The notes under the pieces: model-generated
Told to the model about the DNA's origin: nothing
The model's database searches: none
What the model saw: the letters and a program-made list of their open reading frames with translations, nothing else
NCBI GenBank assembly: GCA_902800025.1
Contig: CADCDA010000010.1
Location: 1-53,879 of the forward strand
Source of the DNA: an uncultured Erysipelotrichaceae bacterium
GTDB taxonomy: Bacteria > Bacillota_I > Bacilli_A > RFN20 > CAG-826
Length of the DNA stretch: 53,879 bases
Direction: 5' to 3'
Part shown: positions 36,060 to 43,408 of the stretch, one piece after another
Position numbering within the stretch: the first letter of the stretch is position 1
Layout: each line of letters begins with the position of its first letter
Made by a program: the position numbers and the translations under genes

Positions 36060-36095
36060 AATAAATAAAAAGTTTGATGCTCAATAACACCAAAC
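36060..36095 (-). terminator. Attenuator terminator in the transporter leader
   Basis: Minus strand GTTTGGTG (36095-36088) pairs with CATCAAAC (36079-36072) over 8 bp with one G-U, then TTTTTATTTATT. It lies 15 bases before the binding-protein start region and its 5' arm can instead pair upstream (36134-36126). Confidence 0.8.
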
Positions 36096-36181
36096 AATAA
36101 TCTTTTCTTTTATTTATTACTGTCGGGTGTTATTTGATAACCCAACAGCAAAACGCTTAGGATTATCACTCCTATCTAAAG
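36083..36181 (-). promoter_or_regulatory. Relay of alternative RNA helices (transcription attenuator)
   Basis: Reading the RNA 5' to 3': P UAGGA (36174-36170), Q GAUAAUCC (36167-36160) with UCCUA (36162-36158), A CUGUUGGGUUAUC (36148-36136), B AAUAACACCCGACAG (36134-36120), C GGUGUUAUU (36091-36083). Possible helices are P:Q (5 bp), Q:A (8 bp with one G-U), A:B (9 bp with one G-U), B:C (9 perfect bp) and the terminator C:D. They sort into two exclusive sets: P:Q + A:B + terminator, or Q:A + B:C antiterminator. The stop codon of the leader peptide lies within P. Confidence 0.75.
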
Positions 36182-36213
36182 TAATAGTAATAAAAGTAAG
36201 CAAATTTTTTCAT
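36172..36213 (-). CDS. Tyr/Phe-rich leader peptide
   Basis: A 13-codon frame, ATG 36213 to TAG 36172, reads MKKFAYFYYYYFR: five Tyr and three Phe in thirteen residues, including four consecutive Tyr codons. It begins about 16 bases after the predicted transcription start of the transporter operon; the ribosome site (AGAG) is weak. Its end overlaps helix P of the attenuator, so ribosome position would choose between the alternative structures. The composition matches the proposed sensing of aromatic amino acids. Confidence 0.75.
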   Translation of the reverse strand: MKKFAYFYYYYFR

Positions 36214-36235
36214 GTCGTTTCTCTAATTGGTAATA

Positions 36236-36264
36236 ATTGTATTTCTTCGATGAGATGCAATCAA
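36236..36264 (-). promoter_or_regulatory. Promoter of the attenuated transporter operon
   Basis: Minus strand TTGATT (36264-36259), 17-base spacer, TACAAT (36241-36236). The transcript would start near 36229 and run about 185 bases to the binding-protein ATG. Confidence 0.75.
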
Positions 36265-36324
36265 TCTTTTTTTATTATTCTAGATAGGATATTTAGTAAA
36301 CTTTTCAATTTAATTTTATAAAAA

Positions 36325-37305
36325 TTACGTTGTTGCCCCTTTCTTTCTATTTTTTATGAGTTTATACATATCGTATCCGCTTCTAATAGCGACACCACTA
36401 ACGATAACTAATAAATAGACGATTAAGTTTTTCATCCAGAATTCTGGAGCTAAATACGCAACATTAGTCGCGCCTACCATAAAGATTTGGTTGAATAAGA
36501 AAATAATATAAGAATATTTATCAAACCTTATCGGTCTTATATAATTGGCGAATTTAAATAAAACCAAAATCACCATCATTGATGTGACACCGAATAAAGA
36601 CATCATGACATTTGTTAAAATCCTATTGGAGGTACTTCCAATAATCGCTTCTCCTTCTCTAGTAAAATATAAAGAAAAGATAATAAGGAACGCCGAAATA
36701 ACTCCATATATAACAAAATTCACGATATCAATACTCTTACATTTCCCAACGAATTGAGAGTAAGAAAATTTCCCAATGTAATAGCCAATTATATAACAGC
36801 TTACAATGTATAAAGGATCCATCCATTTTGTGATTGAAGTTTCAATAAACGCAACCACTAAAAAGATTAATAATCCAAGCCACTTGCTCTTTTGGAGCAA
36901 TGGAGTAATTAAATAACAGAAGAAAATATATCCTAAGAAATAATAATTACCGAATTGAATAAGTAGCCCACCATTATAGGCTCTTGTCCCATAAAACATG
37001 GATGGAAAGTCATAGTTATTAGAAATAAACATAAAGATGACATTCCAAATAGTCACTAGTCCAATGACTACTAAGGCTGGGAATATAATCTTACTTAATC
37101 TATTAAGATAAAACTTTCCGACATTAGTAATGACTTTTTGAGAAAGTAAAAATCCAGATAATGCGGTTAATCCTTGAACAAATTTACTTAAGTAAATCGT
37201 TCCAAACACATTTTCTGGATAGCAAATAAAAAAGATATGAAACTGCAAGATCATAATCGTTGCGACGATTCGATATAGTGCTAAGTTGTTATATCTTTCT
37301 TTCAT
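36325..37305 (-). CDS. Acyltransferase-3 family membrane protein
   Basis: A 326-residue protein of about ten membrane helices. The start NLALYRIVATIMILQFHIFF contains the Arg and His of the acyltransferase 3 family (R..A......FH), and FVQGLTALSGFLLSQK is the second block. These enzymes add acetyl or other acyl groups to surface glycans. It starts 6 bases after the DegV stop, so the two are cotranscribed. The glycan acceptor is unknown. Confidence 0.82.
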   Translation of the reverse strand: MKERYNNLALYRIVATIMILQFHIFFICYPENVFGTIYLSKFVQGLTALSGFLLSQKVITNVGKFYLNRLSKIIFPALVVIGLVTIWNVIFMFISNNYDFPSMFYGTRAYNGGLLIQFGNYYFLGYIFFCYLITPLLQKSKWLGLLIFLVVAFIETSITKWMDPLYIVSCYIIGYYIGKFSYSQFVGKCKSIDIVNFVIYGVISAFLIIFSLYFTREGEAIIGSTSNRILTNVMMSLFGVTSMMVILVLFKFANYIRPIRFDKYSYIIFLFNQIFMVGATNVAYLAPEFWMKNLIVYLLVIVSGVAIRSGYDMYKLIKNRKKGATT

Positions 37306-37311
37306 GTTTAT

Positions 37312-38193
37312 TTAATAACTTTCTTTGGCAACATAGAAAACCGCTAATGAACCTGGGCCAATATGAGCGCCACTAATAAGATCATAGTCGTATATTTCAA
37401 TATTTTTCACTCCAGCTTTTTCAATTATTTCTTTTAGTTTAAGCGCGTTTTCCATCACGTTACAGTGAGTGATATAAACGATTTGGTCTTTATCCATATC
37501 GATTTTATCGATAACGACTTTTGATAATTGTTTAATCGCATTATTCATTCCAATCGCCGATCCACTAAAAGCGATCTTTGATTCTTCATTTCTCTTTAAA
37601 AGAATCTTGATATTGAGAAGATGGACAAATCTTGCTAGAGCCTTTCCAACTCTTCCTGTTTTAAGAAGATATTTAATGTTATCAACAGTAAAGTCGCTTC
37701 TAACGAATCTTTTGAAGGTTTCACACTCTTTAACAATCTCTTCAAAGGATTTGCCTTCTAAGACTAATTCATACGCTCTAATAGCCTGTAAGCCTTCTCC
37801 AAAGCCCGCTGTCATTGAATCAATAACAACAACCGATTCTTCTTTGGTTTCTTCGTTTACTGTATCTCTAGCAACACACGCTGAATTATATGTTCCAGAA
37901 ATTCCTTTTGCCATTGTAAAACAAATGACTTTATTGCCTCTTTTAATTTCTTCTTTAAATACTTCTTCAAATTGTCCTGGACCGACTAAAGAAGTTTTAA
38001 CTTCGGCCCCTTCGGCAATTTGTTCATAATACGATTTTGAAAATTCTTTAATGTCGATTTCATCGTCGTAGCAGAGATATTCTTTATCTCCAACTGTAAG
38101 ATGTAACGACATAACTTTAATGTCTAAGTTTTTTTCTTTTAATATTGAACCGAAGAGGTTACTAGCCGCATCGGCGATAATCTTAATACCCAT
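37312..38193 (-). CDS. DegV/FakB family fatty-acid-binding protein
   Basis: A 293-residue DegV-fold protein that presents a fatty acid to the kinase FakA for phosphorylation and entry into phospholipids. Visible blocks: IIADAASN at the start, MAKGISGTYNSACVA (fatty-acid carboxylate site with Ser/Thr), VIDSMTAGFGEG, LLKTGRVGKALA, and SGAHIGPGSLAVFYVA at the end. GAAGGAAAAG is the ribosome site. FakA is not in the window. Neighbouring acyltransferases support a lipid role. Confidence 0.88.
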   Translation of the reverse strand: MGIKIIADAASNLFGSILKEKNLDIKVMSLHLTVGDKEYLCYDDEIDIKEFSKSYYEQIAEGAEVKTSLVGPGQFEEVFKEEIKRGNKVICFTMAKGISGTYNSACVARDTVNEETKEESVVVIDSMTAGFGEGLQAIRAYELVLEGKSFEEIVKECETFKRFVRSDFTVDNIKYLLKTGRVGKALARFVHLLNIKILLKRNEESKIAFSGSAIGMNNAIKQLSKVVIDKIDMDKDQIVYITHCNVMENALKLKEIIEKAGVKNIEIYDYDLISGAHIGPGSLAVFYVAKESY

Positions 38194-38264
38194 TTGTCTT
38201 TTCCTTCTATGTCGAAATAATTAATGACTAAGTCATCTATTCATTTAAAAATGAATGTATATAT

Positions 38265-39557
38265 TTAGTTACTTTCAATTGTGTTTATATCAAAGTTAAA
38301 GTCTTGCCACTTTCCACCAATAAGTCGATGGAGTTCTTCAGTTACAAAGAACCATTTCATAACTATATTATGTTCTGGGTAGAATTCATGGAACACTCCA
38401 TTAAAGAATGTATAGAAACGCGTCACATCTGTGCACATTCCATAAGTTGGTAAATCTTTTAAGGGGAGATTTAATGTCACTTGTTCACCGCGTCTAGTTC
38501 CTATATATGTCAAACCATCACGATTAATAATTAACTCTCCTTCTCCAACAATTTCACTTGTCTCTTTATTCTTAAGGAGCTCATATTCAGGAAGCATTCC
38601 AAGCTTAACGTGTTCTCTCATCTCAAAGTTTTCATTTTTCACTTCTTCTTTAGCGAGTTTTCTTTCCATGTTAAACCATTTAGTTTGTGTTTCTGGAATA
38701 ACGCATTCTTTATTAAATGGATGCATCTCATAAGTATCATCTAAAGTCGCTCCATTGCCACAGTTTTCGCAATAGATTTTATCTCCTTCAGACTTCATGA
38801 CTCGTTCCTTACCACATTTAGGGCACCAATATAGAAGCGTTTCTAATCCTTCAGCGGTCTTCCCTTTTGTCTTATAGTGGTATTTCTTTTTCTTATTCCA
38901 TTCATAATCATCATGATAAAGTTTTTCATTAACGATATCTTCGATTTCTTTTGGAGATAAAGCTTTTAAATCTTCAGGAGTGAACATGATATCAAGGACT
39001 GATTCAACAGTGCCTGGACGATCCACTGTGTTATATTTTGGACAAGAAAGATACCCACCTTTAATGACTGAATAATAAACAGGAACTCCCATAGTTTTAA
39101 GAAAACTACCAGTTCCAGAAGCGACTGGTTGATTCGCTCCAGAGATGGAATTCATTCCTTCTGGATAAATAGAAATGACTCCGCCTTGTTCGATAATGTG
39201 TTTCATTCTCATCATCGCTTTCGGTTCGAATTGGAAGTTCTTTTTTGGAATGCAGTTAACCCCGCCAACTGTTCCTGCTAAATGACTTCTAAAAAATTCG
39301 TTATATCCTAAAACGTGATTAACTCTTTGTTTGAGATAGGCAGAATTGAATAAATAGTCCGCTCTACTCGCGTGATTAGAGATGAGGATATATGGTCCTT
39401 TAACTTTTGAAAAGTTATCTTTCCAGTATATCTTTGGATTATATTGCCACTTTAATACAGTCCTAGCGACGATCTTAAGGATTCCATAAAAAAGTGGATT
39501 TGGTCGATTAATAATTTTCGAGTTTAGTTTTTCATCAATTGTTTGTTGCTTTTTCAT
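38265..39557 (-). CDS. PlsC-type acyltransferase fused to a zinc ribbon
   Basis: A 430-residue protein. The N-terminal half has the acyltransferase motifs NHASRAD (HX4D) and IYPEGMNSISG. A zinc ribbon follows (CPKC at about 239-242, CENC at about 259-262), then a C-terminal domain of about 150 residues ending near HEFYPEHNIVMKWF that I do not recognise. It likely acylates a lysophospholipid or glycolipid at the membrane; the ribbon may be structural. TTGTTA-17-TATATT ends 9 bases before the ATG and no ribosome site is seen. Confidence 0.82.
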   Translation of the reverse strand: MKKQQTIDEKLNSKIINRPNPLFYGILKIVARTVLKWQYNPKIYWKDNFSKVKGPYILISNHASRADYLFNSAYLKQRVNHVLGYNEFFRSHLAGTVGGVNCIPKKNFQFEPKAMMRMKHIIEQGGVISIYPEGMNSISGANQPVASGTGSFLKTMGVPVYYSVIKGGYLSCPKYNTVDRPGTVESVLDIMFTPEDLKALSPKEIEDIVNEKLYHDDYEWNKKKKYHYKTKGKTAEGLETLLYWCPKCGKERVMKSEGDKIYCENCGNGATLDDTYEMHPFNKECVIPETQTKWFNMERKLAKEEVKNENFEMREHVKLGMLPEYELLKNKETSEIVGEGELIINRDGLTYIGTRRGEQVTLNLPLKDLPTYGMCTDVTRFYTFFNGVFHEFYPEHNIVMKWFFVTEELHRLIGGKWQDFNFDINTIESN

Positions 39558-39566
39558 ATAGATAAC

Positions 39567-39595
39567 AATATAAACAAAAATATTGTTTTTAACAA
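39567..39595 (-). promoter_or_regulatory. Promoter of the PlsC-zinc ribbon gene
   Basis: Minus strand TTGTTA (39595-39590), 17-base spacer, TATATT (39572-39567), then 9 bases to the ATG at 39557. Confidence 0.65.
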
Positions 39596-39641
39596 TAAAA
39601 ACTATTTATTATTCGCAATATATATTTTTAAGAATCGCTAT

Positions 39642-39647
39642 TATAAT
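39642..39647 (+). promoter_or_regulatory. -10 box of the deiminase gene
   Basis: TATAAT is 9 bases before the ATG at 39657. The -35 region is weak. No Shine-Dalgarno site separates it from the start. Confidence 0.5.
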
Positions 39648-39656
39648 TATTGATAG

Positions 39657-41039
39657 ATGAAAAGAACGTATTTAATCTTCACTTTATCTCTTATCGGGGT
39701 TATTTCTTTATCTAGTTGTAATAAGACCCCTAGAGTTGACACATATGAAGTCATAGAAACATTCTCAAAGAGAATGCCATCGGAGTTTGAACCTGTTTCA
39801 ATGATTAAAATGTGCTATCCAAATAACATGCCTTTGGAAGTTTATAAAACTATCTCAGATGATAACAAAGTCCTCGTTTTAGTTAACCCTGATGAATACG
39901 GTAATTCTCGTGTTAATGCTGCAAAAAACGAATTCACTAGTTACGGGATGAAGATGGATAATATCACTTTTAAAAGTGTAAATCTCGATAACGATTACGA
40001 ATACTGGGTGAGAGATTTCTCTCCATTTTATGTTTTTGATAATTTAGATTTATCGATCGTTGATTTCACTTATAATCGCCCCGCAAGAGTAAATCAAAAT
40101 AGAGTTCCTTCTTTATTAGCGGATTATTTTAACTTCCCGTATAAAAAAATGAACTTAGTGCATACAGGTGGTAACCTCATGCAAGATGGTCGAGGCACCG
40201 CTTTTAGTGATGACCTTGTCATATCAGAAAACAATAATAGCAAGCTAAAAGTTACTTCACAAATGAAGGAATATACTGGCACTGATAACTATGTTATCAC
40301 TATTGACCCTCAAGGGGATTATATCGCTCACATCGATTGCTGGGGAAAGATAGTTGCGCCTGATAAAATCATCGTCGCTCGACTTCCTAGTTCTAATCCT
40401 CGCTACCGCTACTATGAACAAGTTGCCACTACTTTAGGCAATCTTAAATGCGCATACGGATATAATTACCGTATTTATCGAATTGATGAGCCAGGTGGAA
40501 ATGTAGTTGCTCCATACACTAATTCATTAATCGCTAATAATCATGTTTATATGCCTTTAGGGGATAATGCTTCGTTTAATGAAGCAGCGTTACAAGTTTA
40601 TAAAGACGCTCTTCCTGGTTATACGGTCCACGGAGTAGAAGGATTTGATAAGAGTAATTGGAACTGTTTCTTAAATACTGATGCGCTCCACTGCCGCACT
40701 CATGAAGTTCCTGATAAAAATATGCTCTTTATAGATTCTAGAGAAGTTTATAATGGTGAAGTTGAATTCCAAAATGAGTATTTAGTTAAAACAAATATCG
40801 TTTCATACGCTAATTCAAACCTTAGAGATGTGGTAATCCACTATTCCATTAATGACGGAACTTATGTAGAAAAAGAGATGGTCCGCTATAGCGATACCAC
40901 CAATTTCACATTCACCTTTGAAAATCTTAAAAGCGGAGATGACATAAAATATTACATCACCGCTTCTGATGAGTTAAAAAACAAGAACATCGATCCAACT
41001 TGTGGAGAAAAAGATCCACATCATTTCACTATCAAGTAG
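39657..41039 (+). CDS. Secreted agmatine/peptidylarginine deiminase-family lipoprotein
   Basis: A 460-residue lipoprotein (lipobox LSSC, Cys21) of the PAD_porph/agmatine deiminase family, which turns guanidino groups into ureido groups with release of ammonia. Active-site elements: WVRDFSP (Asp120), TGGNLM, HIDCWGK (His225, Asp227), EPGGNVV and the nucleophile DALHCRTHEVPD (Cys346). A C-terminal beta-sandwich (about 370-460) follows, as in Porphyromonas peptidylarginine deiminase. Agmatine deiminases are cytosolic, about 370 residues and lack both lipid anchor and this domain, so a protein or peptide substrate at the cell surface is plausible. Whether Arg within proteins is attacked cannot be told from sequence. 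Confidence 0.83.
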   Translation: MKRTYLIFTLSLIGVISLSSCNKTPRVDTYEVIETFSKRMPSEFEPVSMIKMCYPNNMPLEVYKTISDDNKVLVLVNPDEYGNSRVNAAKNEFTSYGMKMDNITFKSVNLDNDYEYWVRDFSPFYVFDNLDLSIVDFTYNRPARVNQNRVPSLLADYFNFPYKKMNLVHTGGNLMQDGRGTAFSDDLVISENNNSKLKVTSQMKEYTGTDNYVITIDPQGDYIAHIDCWGKIVAPDKIIVARLPSSNPRYRYYEQVATTLGNLKCAYGYNYRIYRIDEPGGNVVAPYTNSLIANNHVYMPLGDNASFNEAALQVYKDALPGYTVHGVEGFDKSNWNCFLNTDALHCRTHEVPDKNMLFIDSREVYNGEVEFQNEYLVKTNIVSYANSNLRDVVIHYSINDGTYVEKEMVRYSDTTNFTFTFENLKSGDDIKYYITASDELKNKNIDPTCGEKDPHHFTIK

Positions 41040-41092
41040 TATCTTTATAAAAATCATTTACAATATATAAGGAAGCAAATAGGTACAACATT

Positions 41093-41971
41093 ATGAACAA
41101 ACAAGAATTAATCGCTCTCGCTGAAGAACTCCTCAAGGAAGAAAATCTCGATAATCGAGAAAAAGATTTACAGTTCCTTAAAAGAGAGTACAAGTATCTC
41201 TTAGGTAGAGATGAAGACAGTTTTTATGATCAACAACTAACAGACAAGTTTGTTGCGCTTTTTAACGAATTAGCGAAAAGAGATCCAAAACTACTTCGTT
41301 CCCCTGTTGAAGAAAAGAAAAGTATTCTTAGTGAAATGAAAAAGCTACTAGATAGAAGCGACATTTTAAATGCTTCTAAAGAATTAGATAGATTATCTGA
41401 TGATTTCAAAAAGGCTGGACGTTGTTCTAAAGAACAAGATGATGAATTCTGGGCTGAGTTCAAACAAATAAAAGATGACTTCTTTGCCAAAAAGAGAGCC
41501 TTCTTTGAAGAAAGAGACAAGGCAAACGCTGAAAAAAGAAGCAAAAAAGAAGACATCATTGAAAGAGCGAAGAAAGTCTTAGAAAACGATAATATTAGAG
41601 AAGCTACTAACCAAATGAACGCTTTAATGCAAGAATGGAAATCAGTGGGATATACCGGAAAAGATGATGATTATCTTTGGAGAGAATTTTCTAAAGTTCG
41701 TGATGAGTTCCACGAAAAGAAAAAAGAACATCATCAAGAGATGCTGAAAGTCTTTGAAGAAAGAGCGGCCAAAAAAGAAGAACTCATCAAAAACGCCAAA
41801 GTCATTCTCGCTAATTCCGAATTCACCGATGAAGAAGTTGCTAAGATTAAAAATTTAAGAAACGAATATAAAGCAATCGGCTTTGCCGGAAAAGAAAAAG
41901 ACGACGATTTATACGAAAGATTCAACGCCGTCATTCAAAAATACTTTGAAGAAATGAAATTCTATAAATAG
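41093..41971 (+). CDS. DUF349-repeat coiled-coil protein
   Basis: A 292-residue, strongly charged helical protein. Three DUF349-like repeats are visible: around LDRLSDDFKKAGRCSKEQDDEFWAEF, MNALMQEWKSVGYTGKDDDYLWREF and IKNLRNEYKAIGFAGKEKDDDLYERF, each a helix pair with the conserved W/Y-K-x-x-G core. The family's function is unknown. AAGGA lies about 20 bases and AGG 11 bases before the ATG, so initiation is weakly marked. It ends with a strong bidirectional terminator. Confidence 0.82.
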   Translation: MNKQELIALAEELLKEENLDNREKDLQFLKREYKYLLGRDEDSFYDQQLTDKFVALFNELAKRDPKLLRSPVEEKKSILSEMKKLLDRSDILNASKELDRLSDDFKKAGRCSKEQDDEFWAEFKQIKDDFFAKKRAFFEERDKANAEKRSKKEDIIERAKKVLENDNIREATNQMNALMQEWKSVGYTGKDDDYLWREFSKVRDEFHEKKKEHHQEMLKVFEERAAKKEELIKNAKVILANSEFTDEEVAKIKNLRNEYKAIGFAGKEKDDDLYERFNAVIQKYFEEMKFYK

Positions 41972-41976
41972 AAAAG

Positions 41977-42000
41977 AAAGACCCTATGGGTCTTTTTTTT
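41977..42000. terminator. Bidirectional terminator after DUF349 and dtxR
   Basis: AAAGACCC-TAT-GGGTCTTT followed by TTTTT on the plus strand. The A-rich flank gives a U-tract on the minus strand too; it overlaps the dtxR stop. Confidence 0.85.
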
Positions 42001-42373
42001 ATCTGCTTCCGTATTTATCCGCGTGTTTTTTAATTGCAGCCCAAGTCTTATCAGAGATATCGTGTTCCATTCGACACGCATCTTCTTTTGCGGTTTCTTC
42101 ATCAACACCCAAGTGAATTAATAAGTTTGTTAAGAGAATATGTTTTTCTAAAGTCTTGTTAGCGATTTCTAATCCAGTAGGAGTAAGGGTAATATCACCT
42201 TTATCGTTAATCTTGATATATCCTAAGGATTTTAATTTATTCATCGCGATTGAGACAGAAGGTTTAGAAAAAGACATCTCACGCGCAATATCAATCGCAT
42301 GGACATTTCCTTTAGCTTGATAGATTTGTAAGATCTTTTCTAAATAATCTTCTTGTGACTCTAAACGTTTCAT
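41999..42373 (-). CDS. DtxR/MntR-family metal-dependent regulator
   Basis: A 124-residue metalloregulator: winged helix (1-65; DIAREMSFSKPSVSIAMNKLKSLGYI) and metal-binding/dimer domain (66-124; EKHILLTNLLIHLGVDEETAKEDACRMEHDIS) with the Glu, His and Cys/Met ligand region expected for the family. It lacks the third SH3-like domain of long DtxR proteins, like MntR. When metal-bound, it should repress iron or manganese uptake genes; the two palindromes before the feo operon are good candidate targets. TTGATA-17-TATAGT ends 6 bases before its ATG, with no ribosome site. Confidence 0.9.
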   Translation of the reverse strand: MKRLESQEDYLEKILQIYQAKGNVHAIDIAREMSFSKPSVSIAMNKLKSLGYIKINDKGDITLTPTGLEIANKTLEKHILLTNLLIHLGVDEETAKEDACRMEHDISDKTWAAIKKHADKYGSR

Positions 42374-42379
42374 ATGATT

Positions 42380-42408
42380 ACTATAATGTTTTTTATATAA
42401 AATATCAA
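42380..42408 (-). promoter_or_regulatory. dtxR promoter
   Basis: Minus strand TTGATA (42408-42403), 17-base spacer, TATAGT (42385-42380), then 6 bases to the ATG. The start of transcription should coincide with the ATG. Confidence 0.7.
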
Positions 42409-42451
42409 AAATAATGATTAGTTTTCTTAGTGCGAATTATCTTATTGATAA

Positions 42452-43408
42452 TTAACGTTTTCCTTTATCGTATGGCTCGCCAAGAGCTTTAGGGCCAACA
42501 TTTTTTCGACTCGTAAAGACTAAGACGATCAAACAAACGACATAAGGTAAGGCTAAATAGAAGTAGGAAGAGATTCCTAAATTTGCTAAGAAATCAATAG
42601 ATGGATAAACAACTGATATTGTTTTAAAGATAGAGAATACAAAGGCTCCTAAGAAGATATATATTGTCTTCCATTGGCTAAAGATTAAAACCGCTAAAGC
42701 GAGGAAGCCAAATCCATTAGCCCCGTTAGCAAATTCCCATTCTGCGTTCATAGTGATTAAAAGTAGTCCACCTAATCCCGCAAGCAATCCAGAAATAAGA
42801 ACGCCAATATATCTAGTTCTATTAACATTAATTCCTAATGAGTCAGCGCTCGATGGATTTTCTCCACAACTCGATAACCTTAAACCATATTTAGACTTAT
42901 ATATGATTATGTAAATTATTGGAATTAACACTAAAACAATAATGATTAGCCAATTGAATCTAACCCCTTGAACACCAAATAGATTGACATTAAATATTTC
43001 GTAGAATCTCGTGAAATTAAGTCGAGAATTACCAACTGGTAAAGCGTCGGTCTTCGTCACTTGCTTAATTAACACCACCGCTAAAGCGGTACTTAAAATA
43101 TTTAACGCTGTACCAATTAATGTTTGATTAGCTTTAAATGTGATAGAAGCAACCGCTAGTAATAAAGAATATAATCCCGCGCTAACTAAGGCGACAACAA
43201 TGACGATTAAAGCGCTAATTCCATCTGGAACACTACTAGGCAATAAATACATCACTATTCCTGCTGAAAAAGCTCCAAAAGTCATACATCCTTCTAAGGA
43301 CAAAGCCACTGTTCCACTCTTTTCGGAGAACATTCCACCTAAAGCGGTAATTGTCAAAACCGAGACATAAGCTAAAAGAAATGAAATTGTTGATAAAGCA
43401 ATAATCAT
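42452..43408 (-). CDS. Nucleoside-type ABC transporter permease (second)
   Basis: A 318-residue permease of the BPD_transp_2 family (YufQ-like), about nine helices, with the coupling loop YGLRLSSCGENPSSADSLGINVNRTRYIGVL. Pairs with the permease at 43405; the ATGA overlap and the GGAGGG site show coupling. Last gene of a four-gene BMP-type importer that probably takes up nucleosides. An AATTATC/GATAATT hairpin (42435-42453) at the end lacks a clear U-tract. Confidence 0.88.
   Translation of the reverse strand: MIIALSTISFLLAYVSVLTITALGGMFSEKSGTVALSLEGCMTFGAFSAGIVMYLLPSSVPDGISALIVIVVALVSAGLYSLLLAVASITFKANQTLIGTALNILSTALAVVLIKQVTKTDALPVGNSRLNFTRFYEIFNVNLFGVQGVRFNWLIIIVLVLIPIIYIIIYKSKYGLRLSSCGENPSSADSLGINVNRTRYIGVLISGLLAGLGGLLLITMNAEWEFANGANGFGFLALAVLIFSQWKTIYIFLGAFVFSIFKTISVVYPSIDFLANLGISSYFYLALPYVVCLIVLVFTSRKNVGPKALGEPYDKGKR

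Noticed and set aside
36046-36235. T-box or known riboswitch in the transporter leader
   Set aside because: No AGGGTGG-type T-box sequence or other riboswitch core is visible; the leader peptide and exclusive helices explain the structure better.
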